Below, piece by piece: positions 54,833-63,229 of a stretch of DNA of 64,000 bases (position 1 is the stretch's first letter; every line of letters starts with the position of its first letter). The notes beneath the pieces were generated by a model. That model did not search any database. It saw nothing but the letters and a program-made list of their open reading frames with translations, and was not told the origin of the DNA. The position numbers and the translations under genes were made by a program. The stretch spans positions 1-64,000 of the forward strand of contig MPND01000010.1 of the NCBI GenBank assembly GCA_002238855.1, in the 5' to 3' direction. The DNA is from SAR202 cluster bacterium bin90. GTDB taxonomy: Bacteria; Chloroflexota; Dehalococcoidia; Lucifugimonadales; JADFKI01.

Positions 54833-55771
54833 ATGCAATTTCTTCAGATTTTCATAGACATTTGGAACATGGCGATCATCGAACCGATGATAAATTGCCT
54901 GGTTCTGCTTTATAGTTTCTCATTCCTTAATTTCGGCATTGCCATCATCGCCTTCACGCTCATTGTGCGTATCGTGCTAATTCCGCTCACGGTCCGCCAG
55001 AGCCGCCAGATGCTGAAGATGACGCAACTTCAGCCGCAACTCAAGGCGCTACAGGAAAAATACAAGGACGACCGGCAGCAGCTTTCCCGCTCCACAATGG
55101 AGATTTACAAAACTAACGGCGTTAACCCGATTGGCTGCCTCGGTCCCCTCTTCATTCAGTTCCCCATCTGGATTGGCCTGTTCCAGGCGGTCATTCAGAC
55201 CTTGCCGTCAACGCCCGAGCGGCTAGTGGGACTATCGTCCCGACTTTATCCTTGGCTGCCCGGTGTGAACGATGTCATACCGATAAACAACACCTTCCTG
55301 TGGCTGGATCTTGCACAGCCGGATTCGCTCCCCGTGATGCCCGTCCTCGTTGGCGTATCCATGTTCCTGATGCAGAAAACCACAACCATGCCCTCGGCAG
55401 ACCCACGCCAGGCGCAGACCAGCCGCATGATGCTCTGGATGATGCCGATAATGTTCGGCTTTTTCACCACGACCTTCCCGAGCGGGCTTGCACTGTACTG
55501 GGTTGTGTCCAACATCGTGGGAATGATAATACAGGGATTCGTAACGGGGTGGACCCCGCTCATAGATATGCTTAAGTTCAAGCGCGAAGAGCCTGTGCCT
55601 GCCGTAGCGGGCGCGTCTGCGTCCAGCGGCGCAACGGCGACTTCCGAGTCAGAGGAGACAACGACCGATGCGGACGATAGAAACAACGGGAAAAACACCC
55701 GAAGAGGCAATCGAAACCGCGCTAGGCCAGCTAGACGCAGGTCGCGACGAGGTGCAAATAGACGTCGTTAG
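54833..55771 (+). CDS. yidC: Membrane protein insertase YidC
   Basis: A 312-residue YidC/Oxa1 insertase of the short type, lacking the large periplasmic domain of Gram-negative YidC. The core starts FGIAIIAFTLIVRIVLIPLTVRQSRQ with the hydrophilic-groove Arg, then QEKYKDDRQQLSRSTMEIYK (coiled coil), and MPIMFGFFTTTFPSGLALYW, the conserved family ending. The C-terminal tail is extremely Arg-rich (RGNRNRARPARRRSRRGANRRR), as used for ribosome contact. Its last 104 bases overlap jag in another frame. Confidence 0.95.
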   Translation: MQFLQIFIDIWNMAIIEPMINCLVLLYSFSFLNFGIAIIAFTLIVRIVLIPLTVRQSRQMLKMTQLQPQLKALQEKYKDDRQQLSRSTMEIYKTNGVNPIGCLGPLFIQFPIWIGLFQAVIQTLPSTPERLVGLSSRLYPWLPGVNDVIPINNTFLWLDLAQPDSLPVMPVLVGVSMFLMQKTTTMPSADPRQAQTSRMMLWMMPIMFGFFTTTFPSGLALYWVVSNIVGMIIQGFVTGWTPLIDMLKFKREEPVPAVAGASASSGATATSESEETTTDADDRNNGKNTRRGNRNRARPARRRSRRGANRRR

Positions 55772-56438
55772 CGAGGGCAGGGGAGGTCTGCTCGGCATTG
55801 GCAGCGAGCCGGCGGTTGTCCGAGTGACCCTCTTGGAGTCGGCTGACGCCCCTGCGGATGTAGCTGAATCCGAGGATGACGCCGAGATACCCGATGCTCT
55901 GGCGGAATTTGCCGCATTCGGAGACGATCTGGACGACGATGACGATGACGACTATGAGGAAGAAGAGGAAGAAACTCCGGAGGTCGTCAGTGTCGGCTAT
56001 GATGTGCTGAGCACCCTTCTTGGCCAAATGGGCGTGGTCGCGGACGTGTACCTCAGGGAGCCTTACACCGGCGATGAGGAAGGCCCCGTGTTCGAGATTG
56101 AAGGCGACGATTCCGGTCTGCTCATCGGCACTCGGGGCGAAACCCTCCGCGCCCTGCAGTTCATTGTCAGCTTCCTCGTAAGCCGCAGGATGGGTGAGCG
56201 CACCAACCTAATGGTTGATGTCGAGGGATACCAGCAGCGGCGTTACGACTCCGTAGCAAACCTGGCGCGTCGTGTGGCGCACCGTGTAGCCCAGCGCGGC
56301 AGGTCCATACCCCTGGAGCCGATGCCTCCGAATGAGCGCCGACAGGTCCACATGGCGCTTGCAGACTACGATGGCGTGGTCACTGAGAGCGACGGCCATG
56401 GAGACAGGCGTAAAGTAGTCATTCATCCCGAGGAGTAG
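55668..56438 (+). CDS. jag: Jag-family RNA-binding protein
   Basis: A 256-residue SpoIIIJ-associated protein. The Jag_N domain (RTIETTGKTPEEAIETAL, then RGGLLGIGSEPAVVRV) runs to about 55. A long Asp/Glu-rich linker (about 65-105) and a KH domain with GTRGETLRALQ follow, then the R3H domain ending PPNERRQVHMALADYDGVVTES. Jag binds RNA and affects cell-wall elongation in other bacteria. ATG 55668 has GAGGAG upstream and lies within yidC, which is unusually deep overlap. Confidence 0.93.
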   Translation: MRTIETTGKTPEEAIETALGQLDAGRDEVQIDVVSEGRGGLLGIGSEPAVVRVTLLESADAPADVAESEDDAEIPDALAEFAAFGDDLDDDDDDDYEEEEEETPEVVSVGYDVLSTLLGQMGVVADVYLREPYTGDEEGPVFEIEGDDSGLLIGTRGETLRALQFIVSFLVSRRMGERTNLMVDVEGYQQRRYDSVANLARRVAHRVAQRGRSIPLEPMPPNERRQVHMALADYDGVVTESDGHGDRRKVVIHPEE

Positions 56439-56489
56439 CTTCTCCGAATCGGACAGAGCCGGCAGGCAATCGTCGGCCTGCACACTCTA

Positions 56490-57656
56490 GTGGCACCTTC
56501 ATCCTTCAAAATAAGCCGGTTGGTCTGGCTGGTCTTAGGCGCGCTGGTTATAGCCGTCCTTCTGTACCAGCTAAGGGGCGCTCTGCTTCCTTTCGTAGTC
56601 GGTGGCGCGCTGGCTTACATTCTTGACCCATTCGTCACCTGGCTCGAACGGCGTATCCCTTGGATGTCCTCCCGACGTGAACTCAAGCGCGTGCTTATCA
56701 TCGCGCTGATTTTCATAATCTCCGCAATCGTTGCGATCGTTGCCCTGGTGGCAGGCGTGACGATCCTGATCCACGAGATCCGCGCCTTTATCAGGGAACT
56801 TCCTCAACTCATAGAGGCTTCCCGCGCCACGATTCAGGACGTGGATGCTCAACTGGTCGCCCGCTTGCCGGAAGAAGTTGTCGTATTAATTCACGACGCG
56901 GCGCAGGACCTGGGTAGGCAAATAGTCGGGGCGGCGCAGGTATTCGCTGTGCGTACCTACGGCGTCATCTCGCAGACGATGTCGCTACTTCTCGGCTTGG
57001 CGATGGTGCCTCTGATTCTCTTCTACATCCTGAAGGATAGAGGGAAGATAATCGAAGGGATGCTGAACACGCTTTCACCGCAGCCCCGTGAGCATACCCG
57101 CAACGTCCTCAGCCTCCTGAATGGCGTTTTCAGCGCCTACATTCGCGGTCAACTGTTACTCGGCGTGATGGTCGGCACGATGGTGTTCTTTGGGCTGTGG
57201 TTTCTGGGCGTTCCCTTCGCACCGGTCCTTGGACTTGTCGCCGGAATTACCGAACTCATTCCGGTCATAGGCCCCTGGCTCGGCGCGATTCCGGGCTTAC
57301 TGGTGGTGCTCGCCACCGCTCCTGAAAAGTTCGTCTGGGTCGCGCTGCTATACCTTGGAGTGCAGCTCCTGGAAAATTCCCTCCTTGTGCCTCGTATTCA
57401 GAGCGAGTCCCTCAACCTCCATCCCGTGATGGTGCTGGCGGCGCTCATCGTGGGCAGCGAGGTTGCCGGTCTTTGGGGCATGATCCTCGGTCCCCCGCTT
57501 GCTGCCGCCTCGCGTGAGGTGCTGCTGTATTTCCTGGGTGTCTGGCGGAGCGAAGGTACAGATGCGTCAGTAGAAACTGAGTCAGTGGAGGAGTCACAAA
57601 CTGCTGAAACGCAGCAAGTTTCTGAGGGCGTTACCGAATCAGCGAGCCAGGAATAG
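56490..57656 (+). CDS. AI-2E/PerM-family transporter
   Basis: A 388-residue permease-like membrane protein. The family pattern has two N-terminal helices (VWLVLGALVIAVLLYQLRGALLPFVVGGALAYILDPFV), a soluble middle, and a C-terminal helix bundle with the conserved ELIPVIGPWLGAIPG segment. It may export AI-2 or other small solutes, and most family functions are unverified. The GTG start at 56490 lacks a convincing SD, so the start may be slightly downstream. The C-terminus is acidic (VETESVEESQTAETQQVSEG). Confidence 0.88.
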   Translation: MAPSSFKISRLVWLVLGALVIAVLLYQLRGALLPFVVGGALAYILDPFVTWLERRIPWMSSRRELKRVLIIALIFIISAIVAIVALVAGVTILIHEIRAFIRELPQLIEASRATIQDVDAQLVARLPEEVVVLIHDAAQDLGRQIVGAAQVFAVRTYGVISQTMSLLLGLAMVPLILFYILKDRGKIIEGMLNTLSPQPREHTRNVLSLLNGVFSAYIRGQLLLGVMVGTMVFFGLWFLGVPFAPVLGLVAGITELIPVIGPWLGAIPGLLVVLATAPEKFVWVALLYLGVQLLENSLLVPRIQSESLNLHPVMVLAALIVGSEVAGLWGMILGPPLAAASREVLLYFLGVWRSEGTDASVETESVEESQTAETQQVSEGVTESASQE

Positions 57657-57692
57657 CACGAATCTGGCATTATGCCAAAGTTATGTCAGATA

Positions 57693-57722
57693 TTGCGCTA
57701 GTTTATGCTATGGGTGTATAAT
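57693..57722 (+). promoter_or_regulatory. Candidate promoter P1 of the methanethiol-oxidase-like gene
   Basis: TTGCGC (57693-57698), an 18-nt spacer and a perfect TATAAT (57717-57722). The -35 matches 4 of 6 consensus bases. It is about 270 bp from the gene, leaving a long leader. Confidence 0.5.
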
Positions 57723-57789
57723 TCCTGCTTGCCGAGATATTAATTTGTACTATTCCCAATATGGAATTAATATTACGGCGAATAGACAA

Positions 57790-57820
57790 TTGACAAACGC
57801 ACCAATTGTTGAGGTAAAAT
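57790..57820 (+). promoter_or_regulatory. Candidate promoter P2 of the methanethiol-oxidase-like gene
   Basis: A perfect TTGACA (57790-57795), then TAAAAT (57815-57820) after a 19-nt spacer, slightly long. The downstream leader of about 170 nt is AT-rich. Confidence 0.4.
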
Positions 57821-57995
57821 ACCGACTTGCGTGTCTATTTGAAGACGCTGCCGTGTGAATTGGAGATTCCGAGTTCTCGCAGTAGCGCAGTTCCGTCTGG
57901 AGCGACATTAGGAACGGGATTATAGAGAGACATAATGGGCCCGACTACGCCCTGGAAGGACTCGTGAATGGGCCGAAATTTGAGGAGGAATGATA

Positions 57996-59390
57996 TTGGT
58001 TACATGGACGCCGGACCCGACATTTTATCCATCTCCAAAGATGGCTATGGACGCACCGCAAGAGGAACTTGCGTATGTTGCAATGGTCAGCCCCGAAGGG
58101 TCTGGTAAACCGGACTCGGTAGGAGTCATGGACGTGTTCCCTGACTCCGATACCTATGGCGAACTTGTGGGACGGCTGGAATTGCCCAATGTTGGGGATG
58201 AGTTGCACCACTTCGGCTGGAACGCGTGCAGCGCGTCGCTCTGCCCGAATATGCCGCACCCCCATGTGGAACGCCGCTACCTGCTGTTTTGCGGTCTGCG
58301 CTCCTCACGAATCTACGTAATAGACACCAAGCCGGATCCGCGCAACCCGACTATCAAGAGGATTATCGAAGCGGATGAACTCGCTGAAAAGGCTGGCTAC
58401 AGCAGACCGCACACGGTTCACTGCGGGCCGGACGCCATATACATCAACGCACTGGGCACACCGGATGGTGGCGGCCCCGGCGGCGTCTTCAGCCTCGACC
58501 AGGAGACCTTTGAAGTCAAGGGTGCCTGGGAGGCGGACCGCGGCGAGCAGCACCTCTCCTACGACTTCGTATGGCATCTGCTTTACGATACGATGGTCAC
58601 GAGTGAGTGGGGCACGCCGGACATGGTTGAGTCGGGTGTGGTGCCGGAACTGTTGCTCGGCAGAAAGTACGGCCACCAGCTTCATGTTTGGGACGTTGAC
58701 TCCCGCAAGCTGAAGCAAACTATCGATCTGGGCGATGACAACCAGATGGTCCTTGAGCTGCGCCAGGCGCGAGACCCGCGCAAGAAGTACGGTTTCGCAG
58801 GCGTTGTAACCAATGTTGAGAACCTTTCAGGCTCCATCTGGCTGTGGTACGAGGAAGGCGACGACTGGAAGGCAAAGAAGGTCATCGAGATTCCGGCGGA
58901 GCCCGCCGACCCCGAGGACCTGCCGCCGCTGCTCCAGGGCTTCGGCGCTGTGCCGCCGGTTGTCACTGACATCAACCTGTCGCTTGACGACAAGTTCCTC
59001 TATGTATCCTGCTGGGCGACGGGCGAATTCCGACAGTATGACGTGTCGGACCCGTTCAATCCTGTGCTGAAAGACACTGTGCAGGTTGGTGGCATAATTC
59101 GCAAGGCGGGCCACCCAAAGGCGAAGGGTGAGCTTAACGGCGGTCCACAGATGGTAGAGGTCAGCCGGGACGGGCAGCGAATCTACATCACGAACTCGCT
59201 TTATGTTGCGTGGGACAATCAGTTCTACCCCGAAGGCGTAAATGGCTGGGCGGTCAAGGTGAACGCCTCTCCCGAAGGCGGCATGTCACTTGACGAGGAC
59301 TTCTTCATGGAGTTCGGCGAAGAACGCGTACACCAGATAAGGCTGCAGGGCGGAGACTCGTCTTCCGACACATTCTGCTACCCGGACTAG
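57996..59390 (+). CDS. Selenium-binding protein / methanethiol oxidase-like protein
   Basis: An approximately 464-residue SBP56 beta-propeller protein. WTPDPTFYPSPKMAMDAP, then HHFGWNACSASLCP, RPHTVHCGPDAIYI, YGHQLHVWDV, the long QGGDSSSDTFCYPD C-terminus and the His/Cys positions used for metal binding all fit. Bacterial homologues oxidise methanethiol to formaldehyde, H2S and H2O2. TTG 57996 is preferred because GAGGAGG stands 7 bases upstream, while ATG 57990 would have only one base of spacing. It has its own upstream promoter region and a terminator. Confidence 0.9.
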   Translation: MVTWTPDPTFYPSPKMAMDAPQEELAYVAMVSPEGSGKPDSVGVMDVFPDSDTYGELVGRLELPNVGDELHHFGWNACSASLCPNMPHPHVERRYLLFCGLRSSRIYVIDTKPDPRNPTIKRIIEADELAEKAGYSRPHTVHCGPDAIYINALGTPDGGGPGGVFSLDQETFEVKGAWEADRGEQHLSYDFVWHLLYDTMVTSEWGTPDMVESGVVPELLLGRKYGHQLHVWDVDSRKLKQTIDLGDDNQMVLELRQARDPRKKYGFAGVVTNVENLSGSIWLWYEEGDDWKAKKVIEIPAEPADPEDLPPLLQGFGAVPPVVTDINLSLDDKFLYVSCWATGEFRQYDVSDPFNPVLKDTVQVGGIIRKAGHPKAKGELNGGPQMVEVSRDGQRIYITNSLYVAWDNQFYPEGVNGWAVKVNASPEGGMSLDEDFFMEFGEERVHQIRLQGGDSSSDTFCYPD

Positions 59391-59413
59391 CGGGCAACGA
59401 AACTCAGTAAGCA

Positions 59414-59450
59414 AAGCGGGAGCCGTCTTCGGATGACTCCCGCTTTTCTT
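59414..59450 (+). terminator. Rho-independent terminator
   Basis: AAGCGGGAG pairs with CTCCCGCTT, with an extra inner CGTC/GATG-type stem around TTCG, and is followed by TTTCTT. It is 24 bp after the methanethiol-oxidase-like gene. Confidence 0.9.
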
Positions 59451-59497
59451 GACTCTGAGCAGATTGTCGCTCTGTGCAGCTTTAAGGGGAGGCAGCC

Positions 59498-60181
59498 TTG
59501 GAGGTGAGAGAGTTCGTTCCCTGGCTGGCTCTTGCGGGGTTCGGCGCGTATCACGGTATCAATCCGGCGATGGGCTGGCTGTTCGCCGTGACGCTGGGCT
59601 TGCAGGAGCAAAACCGCCGCGCCGTCTATGCCGCCTTCACTCCGATTGTGCTGGGGCATACGGCATCGGTGGCGGCTATTGTGGTAGTTGTCCTGTTCGC
59701 CCGCGTCATCGTGCCGCTGACGGCGCTCAAGATTATAGGCGCTGCAATTGTAATAGGGCTTGGCGTGTTCAAGCTGATGCGCCCGCTCTCCCATCCCCGC
59801 TGGGTCAGGATGCGTGTGGGCTTTCGAGCGCTTACCGCGTGGTCGTTCCTCATGTCATCGGCGCACGGCGCGGGACTGATGCTAGTGCCCATACTTTTCA
59901 CCTTGCCACTGTTGGGTGTCACCGCAGATGGTATCGATTTGCGCGAACTTCAGCATGTTGACTTCATGGGCATTGGCGCGCCGCCGAGCATTGCCACGCT
60001 CGTGTGGCAGTTGACGGCAGTGGCAATTCATACGCTGGCAATGTTCTCCGTGATGGCGGTTACGGCCGTGCTGGTGTTCGAGAAGGTCGGCCTTGCGATT
60101 CTGCGCCGCGCATGGTTCAACCTCGACAGGCTGTGGGCATTCAGCCTGATCGTCTCTGGCGTGGTGACCCTTATCCTCTAG
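59498..60181 (+). CDS. Multi-pass membrane protein, HGINPAMGW family, unknown function
   Basis: A 227-residue integral membrane protein with about six hydrophobic segments. Distinct motifs are AYHGINPAMGWLFAVTLG near the N-terminus, LGHTASVAAIVVVVLFA, MSSAHGAGLMLVPI in the middle and WQLTAVAIHTLAMFSVM. The His/Asn-bearing helices suggest binding of a metal or small ligand, and the HGxNPxxGW run recalls transport-type proteins. I do not recognise the family with confidence. The TTG start at 59498 follows GGGGAGG at good spacing, and a GTG two codons later is an alternative. Confidence 0.7.
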   Translation: MEVREFVPWLALAGFGAYHGINPAMGWLFAVTLGLQEQNRRAVYAAFTPIVLGHTASVAAIVVVVLFARVIVPLTALKIIGAAIVIGLGVFKLMRPLSHPRWVRMRVGFRALTAWSFLMSSAHGAGLMLVPILFTLPLLGVTADGIDLRELQHVDFMGIGAPPSIATLVWQLTAVAIHTLAMFSVMAVTAVLVFEKVGLAILRRAWFNLDRLWAFSLIVSGVVTLIL

Positions 60182-60204
60182 CCTGACCGGATGGGATGAG
60201 TGTG

Positions 60205-62052
60205 CTACTTCGCCGCGCTGCGGGCGAGCCGCCGCCTTGCGCGCTGCAACTGCACCGCGGTGTTGATAATGGACAGGTGCGAGAACGCCTGCGGGAAGTT
60301 GCCCAGCATCTCTCCCGTGTGAGGCTCTATCTCCTCGCTCATCAGACCGAGGTCGCTGGTATGCTCCAGTAACCGGTCGAATAGCTCGGTAGCCTCGTCA
60401 AGTTCGCCAAGCATGATGAGGTTGTCGCACAGCCAGAACGAGCAGATGTTAAATGTGCCCTCGTCCCCGGACAACCCATCGTCGAAGCCCCGATACCGAT
60501 ATACGAAGCCCTGTTCCGATGTAAGTTCGGCCTGAGTGGCTCGAATGGTGGCGAGCATGCGCGGGTCGTCCGCCTTGATGAAGCCGATCAGCGGCAGCAT
60601 CAAGTTGGAGGCGTCGAGAATGTCGCTGCCGTAAGCCTGCACGAAGACGCCGCGCTCCTCGTTGAAGCCTTGCGTCAGTATTTGCTCGCGTATCTCGGTG
60701 CGCGCCTTCTTCCAGAGTTCGACGTCGCCCTCCAGGTCTAGTGCAGTCACCATCTTGATGGCGCGGTCGAGCGCGACCCAGCACCATGCCTTGGAGAATA
60801 CATTATGCTGACGTCCCGATCGCGCCTCCCATACGCCTTCGTCCGGCTCGTTCCAGTTTTCGAGCACGTAGGTTACGACTCGTTGCAGGTATGACCAGTA
60901 TTCTTCGTCGATTGGTCCAATGAAGCGTCGGTACAGGTGCGCCGAGTCCATCAATTCGCCGTAGGCGTCCAACTGGAACTGCGAATATGCGCCATTTCCT
61001 ATTCGCACCGGAGTTGAGTCACGGTAGCCCGAGAGTTCGGGAAGCACGACCTCGGTGAGCCTTCGTTCTCCGCCAAGTCCGTACATAATATGCACGTCGC
61101 GCGCTCGTCCAACCGTTGCCCACTCTATCCAGTTTCTGAACGCCTTAGCCTCATTCTGATAGCCAAGAATGTGCAGCCCGTAGATTGCGAAGGAGGCGTC
61201 CCGAATCCATGTATAGCGGTAGTCCCAGTTGCGCTCGCCTCCGATGTTCTCCGGGAGTGATGTCGTCGGCGCGGCGACCATGCCGCCGGACGGCGCATAG
61301 GTGAGCGCCTTGAGCGTGAGCGCGCTGCGTAGAACCTGCTCCCTGTACGGCCCATCGTAGGTGCAGATGTCGCTCCATTTCTGCCAGTAAGTGGTAGCTT
61401 CCGCAAGGCTCTTCTCAATCTCCCGGCTGTTAAGTAATCTCGCGTCGTAGGAGAATCGAGTCTCGTATGTCACAATGGCAAACGCCTTCTGCCCCTGCCG
61501 CAGCGTGCCTTCGGAGCGGAAGCCGCCTTCGACCATGCGCAGCGGCGCCGAGCAGTACAGCGAAATTGCGCCTGAGCCTCCATGAGCGAATCCGATGTTG
61601 GAGCGCTCCAGGTGAACATGGGGGACGACGCCGCCATACTCAAAGCGTGGGTGGCATTCCAGCGTCATGTCGATTCTGCCCTCGATACACTCGATGATGC
61701 GCATAATCTGGTGCGACTCACCTATCTTGTACGGTTCGATAGGCGCATCCTCGTCGTGGTGAACCGGCATGAAATCCGTCAGGCGGGCGCGACCGTTCAC
61801 CGTGGTGAATGTGGTCTGGAGCACATTGGTGCCAGGAATGTAGCTGCGCTTGACCAGGTGTGCGTTGCGCGGCGCAATCTTGAAGTAGCCACCTCGCTCC
61901 CAGTCCAGCAGCCTGCCGAAGATAGCGTCGCTGTCGAAGCGCGGGAAGCAACACCAGTCCACGGAACCGGCGGTTGATACCAGCGCGCACGAATGCATGT
62001 CGCCGATGAGACCGTAGTCAGAAATGGCAGGGTATCTAGCTTCTGATACCAT
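60205..62052 (-). CDS. Glycoside hydrolase family 15 protein (glucoamylase/trehalase-like)
   Basis: A 615-residue GH15 enzyme. The N-terminal beta domain starts YPAISDYGLIGDMHSCALVSTAGSVDWCCFPRFDS, the family signature. The (alpha/alpha)6 barrel holds GERNWDYRYTWIRDASFAIYGL, with catalytic Glu residues in EPDEGVWEARSGRQHNVFSK and EEIEPHTGEMLGNFPQAFSHL. It hydrolyses alpha-glucans or trehalose from the non-reducing end. No signal peptide is seen, so it is cytosolic, which suits trehalose or glycogen-type substrates. ATG 62052 has GGGTGAA upstream. It is downstream of an APH-type kinase gene. Confidence 0.93.
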   Translation of the reverse strand: MVSEARYPAISDYGLIGDMHSCALVSTAGSVDWCCFPRFDSDAIFGRLLDWERGGYFKIAPRNAHLVKRSYIPGTNVLQTTFTTVNGRARLTDFMPVHHDEDAPIEPYKIGESHQIMRIIECIEGRIDMTLECHPRFEYGGVVPHVHLERSNIGFAHGGSGAISLYCSAPLRMVEGGFRSEGTLRQGQKAFAIVTYETRFSYDARLLNSREIEKSLAEATTYWQKWSDICTYDGPYREQVLRSALTLKALTYAPSGGMVAAPTTSLPENIGGERNWDYRYTWIRDASFAIYGLHILGYQNEAKAFRNWIEWATVGRARDVHIMYGLGGERRLTEVVLPELSGYRDSTPVRIGNGAYSQFQLDAYGELMDSAHLYRRFIGPIDEEYWSYLQRVVTYVLENWNEPDEGVWEARSGRQHNVFSKAWCWVALDRAIKMVTALDLEGDVELWKKARTEIREQILTQGFNEERGVFVQAYGSDILDASNLMLPLIGFIKADDPRMLATIRATQAELTSEQGFVYRYRGFDDGLSGDEGTFNICSFWLCDNLIMLGELDEATELFDRLLEHTSDLGLMSEEIEPHTGEMLGNFPQAFSHLSIINTAVQLQRARRRLARSAAK

Positions 62053-62162
62053 ATTTCACCCGCGAGCCTTCCCAAGAGTTTCAGGAATTATAGCCTCGAA
62101 ATTGCGCCTGTCCAGTATAGTTCTATTCTAGCGCATATTGATACTGGAGTTGGCGCGAAAAC

Positions 62163-63215
62163 TCAGGCGTACTTATCGAAGGAGAAGCGGCTCCAGTAAT
62201 CGTTCATCACCTCGTTCCACGACTGCGAAAGCGTGCGCCAGGGAAAACCGGCAGCCTGCCGCTCCGGAGAAAGGTCACCGAATTCCGGATCACGCAGCGA
62301 GTCTGTCAGGAATGTGAGCCAGTGCCGGTTGAGGAATGCGGGCAGATTGTGCATCCAGACGGGATCAAGCCGGTTGTGCTGCCTGTAACCCTCGATGAAT
62401 GGCGTGAAGAAGTAGTCGAGAAATTCCTCTGATTTCATAGGTGTGCCCGCCGTCCAGTGGTCGTATTCGCCGCGCCCGTAGTGGTGTTGCTGGCAGTTGA
62501 CTACATTGACAATGACGGTGGTGAAGTCTGATATGAACCAGTCGTAGTGCGTGTTATCGAAATCGAAGGGCAGGATGTTGCCTTCGTTGTAGAAGAAGTT
62601 CCACTGGTGCAGGTCGGAGTGGATTAGACCGAAGCAGTCGCGGTCCGTCGGCAGCGTGAGCAGCCAGTCGCGGATGTGGCGGGCTTTCTCTCTGAACGCG
62701 GGATACTCGCGATACACTTCGATGTCCATGTTCCAGTCAGCGTCCTCGTACCAGAATCGGCGACGGATGCCTTCCACTGACGGCTCGTAGTCCTTTGTGA
62801 GCGCGTGCATGCTGCCGATGATCGCGCCCCATTGCTCGAACATTCGAGGCGTCCAGTTGCGCCAGTCCACCAGCGCACCCTCCGCTTTCTCGTAGGCGAC
62901 TACGAGGAACTCCCCATCCTCAGCCGGAACGGTCTCCACAAGGTTGCCACCGACAGACGGGATGGCACGGGGCACTGTTACTCCGCCATCCGCAAGGAAG
63001 TTGATGAACTCTAGCTCGCCCAGTATGTTGTGCGGCTGTCGGTGGATCGTATGAGTAATCTTGAGGATGTAAGGTATGCCGTCACGCGAGCAGTCGTACA
63101 CGTAGCTGTGGCTGGCGTCGGGCAGGATTTCCAGCGAGACGGGAGTGAACCCGAAGCGACGAAATGCCTCGGCGCGGATAGCGTCAGAGTACAGGTGCTT
63201 GAAGTGCTGGAGCAT
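62163..63215 (-). CDS. APH/choline-kinase-family phosphotransferase
   Basis: A 350-residue kinase-fold protein. The N-lobe ends near LKITHTIHRQPHNILGELEF. The catalytic loop is H199-S-D201-LHQW-N206 and the metal-binding DFDN is near 218-221. It belongs to the aminoglycoside phosphotransferase/homoserine kinase type II/SrkA group. The phosphorylated substrate (an amino alcohol, sugar or protein) cannot be read from sequence. ATG 63215 is 14 bp past the stop of the GMC gene, with a weak SD, so translation may be coupled. Confidence 0.85.
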   Translation of the reverse strand: MLQHFKHLYSDAIRAEAFRRFGFTPVSLEILPDASHSYVYDCSRDGIPYILKITHTIHRQPHNILGELEFINFLADGGVTVPRAIPSVGGNLVETVPAEDGEFLVVAYEKAEGALVDWRNWTPRMFEQWGAIIGSMHALTKDYEPSVEGIRRRFWYEDADWNMDIEVYREYPAFREKARHIRDWLLTLPTDRDCFGLIHSDLHQWNFFYNEGNILPFDFDNTHYDWFISDFTTVIVNVVNCQQHHYGRGEYDHWTAGTPMKSEEFLDYFFTPFIEGYRQHNRLDPVWMHNLPAFLNRHWLTFLTDSLRDPEFGDLSPERQAAGFPWRTLSQSWNEVMNDYWSRFSFDKYA

Positions 63216-63229
63216 ATATGCGGCGACTT

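Larger units (their letters stand above)
57657..57989 (+). other. Intergenic region with two candidate promoters
   Basis: About 330 bp without a gene. It is AT-richer than its surroundings and contains two promoter-like elements (57693-57722 and 57790-57820) and no tRNA or terminator. It probably carries the regulation of the methanethiol-oxidase-like gene. Confidence 0.6.
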
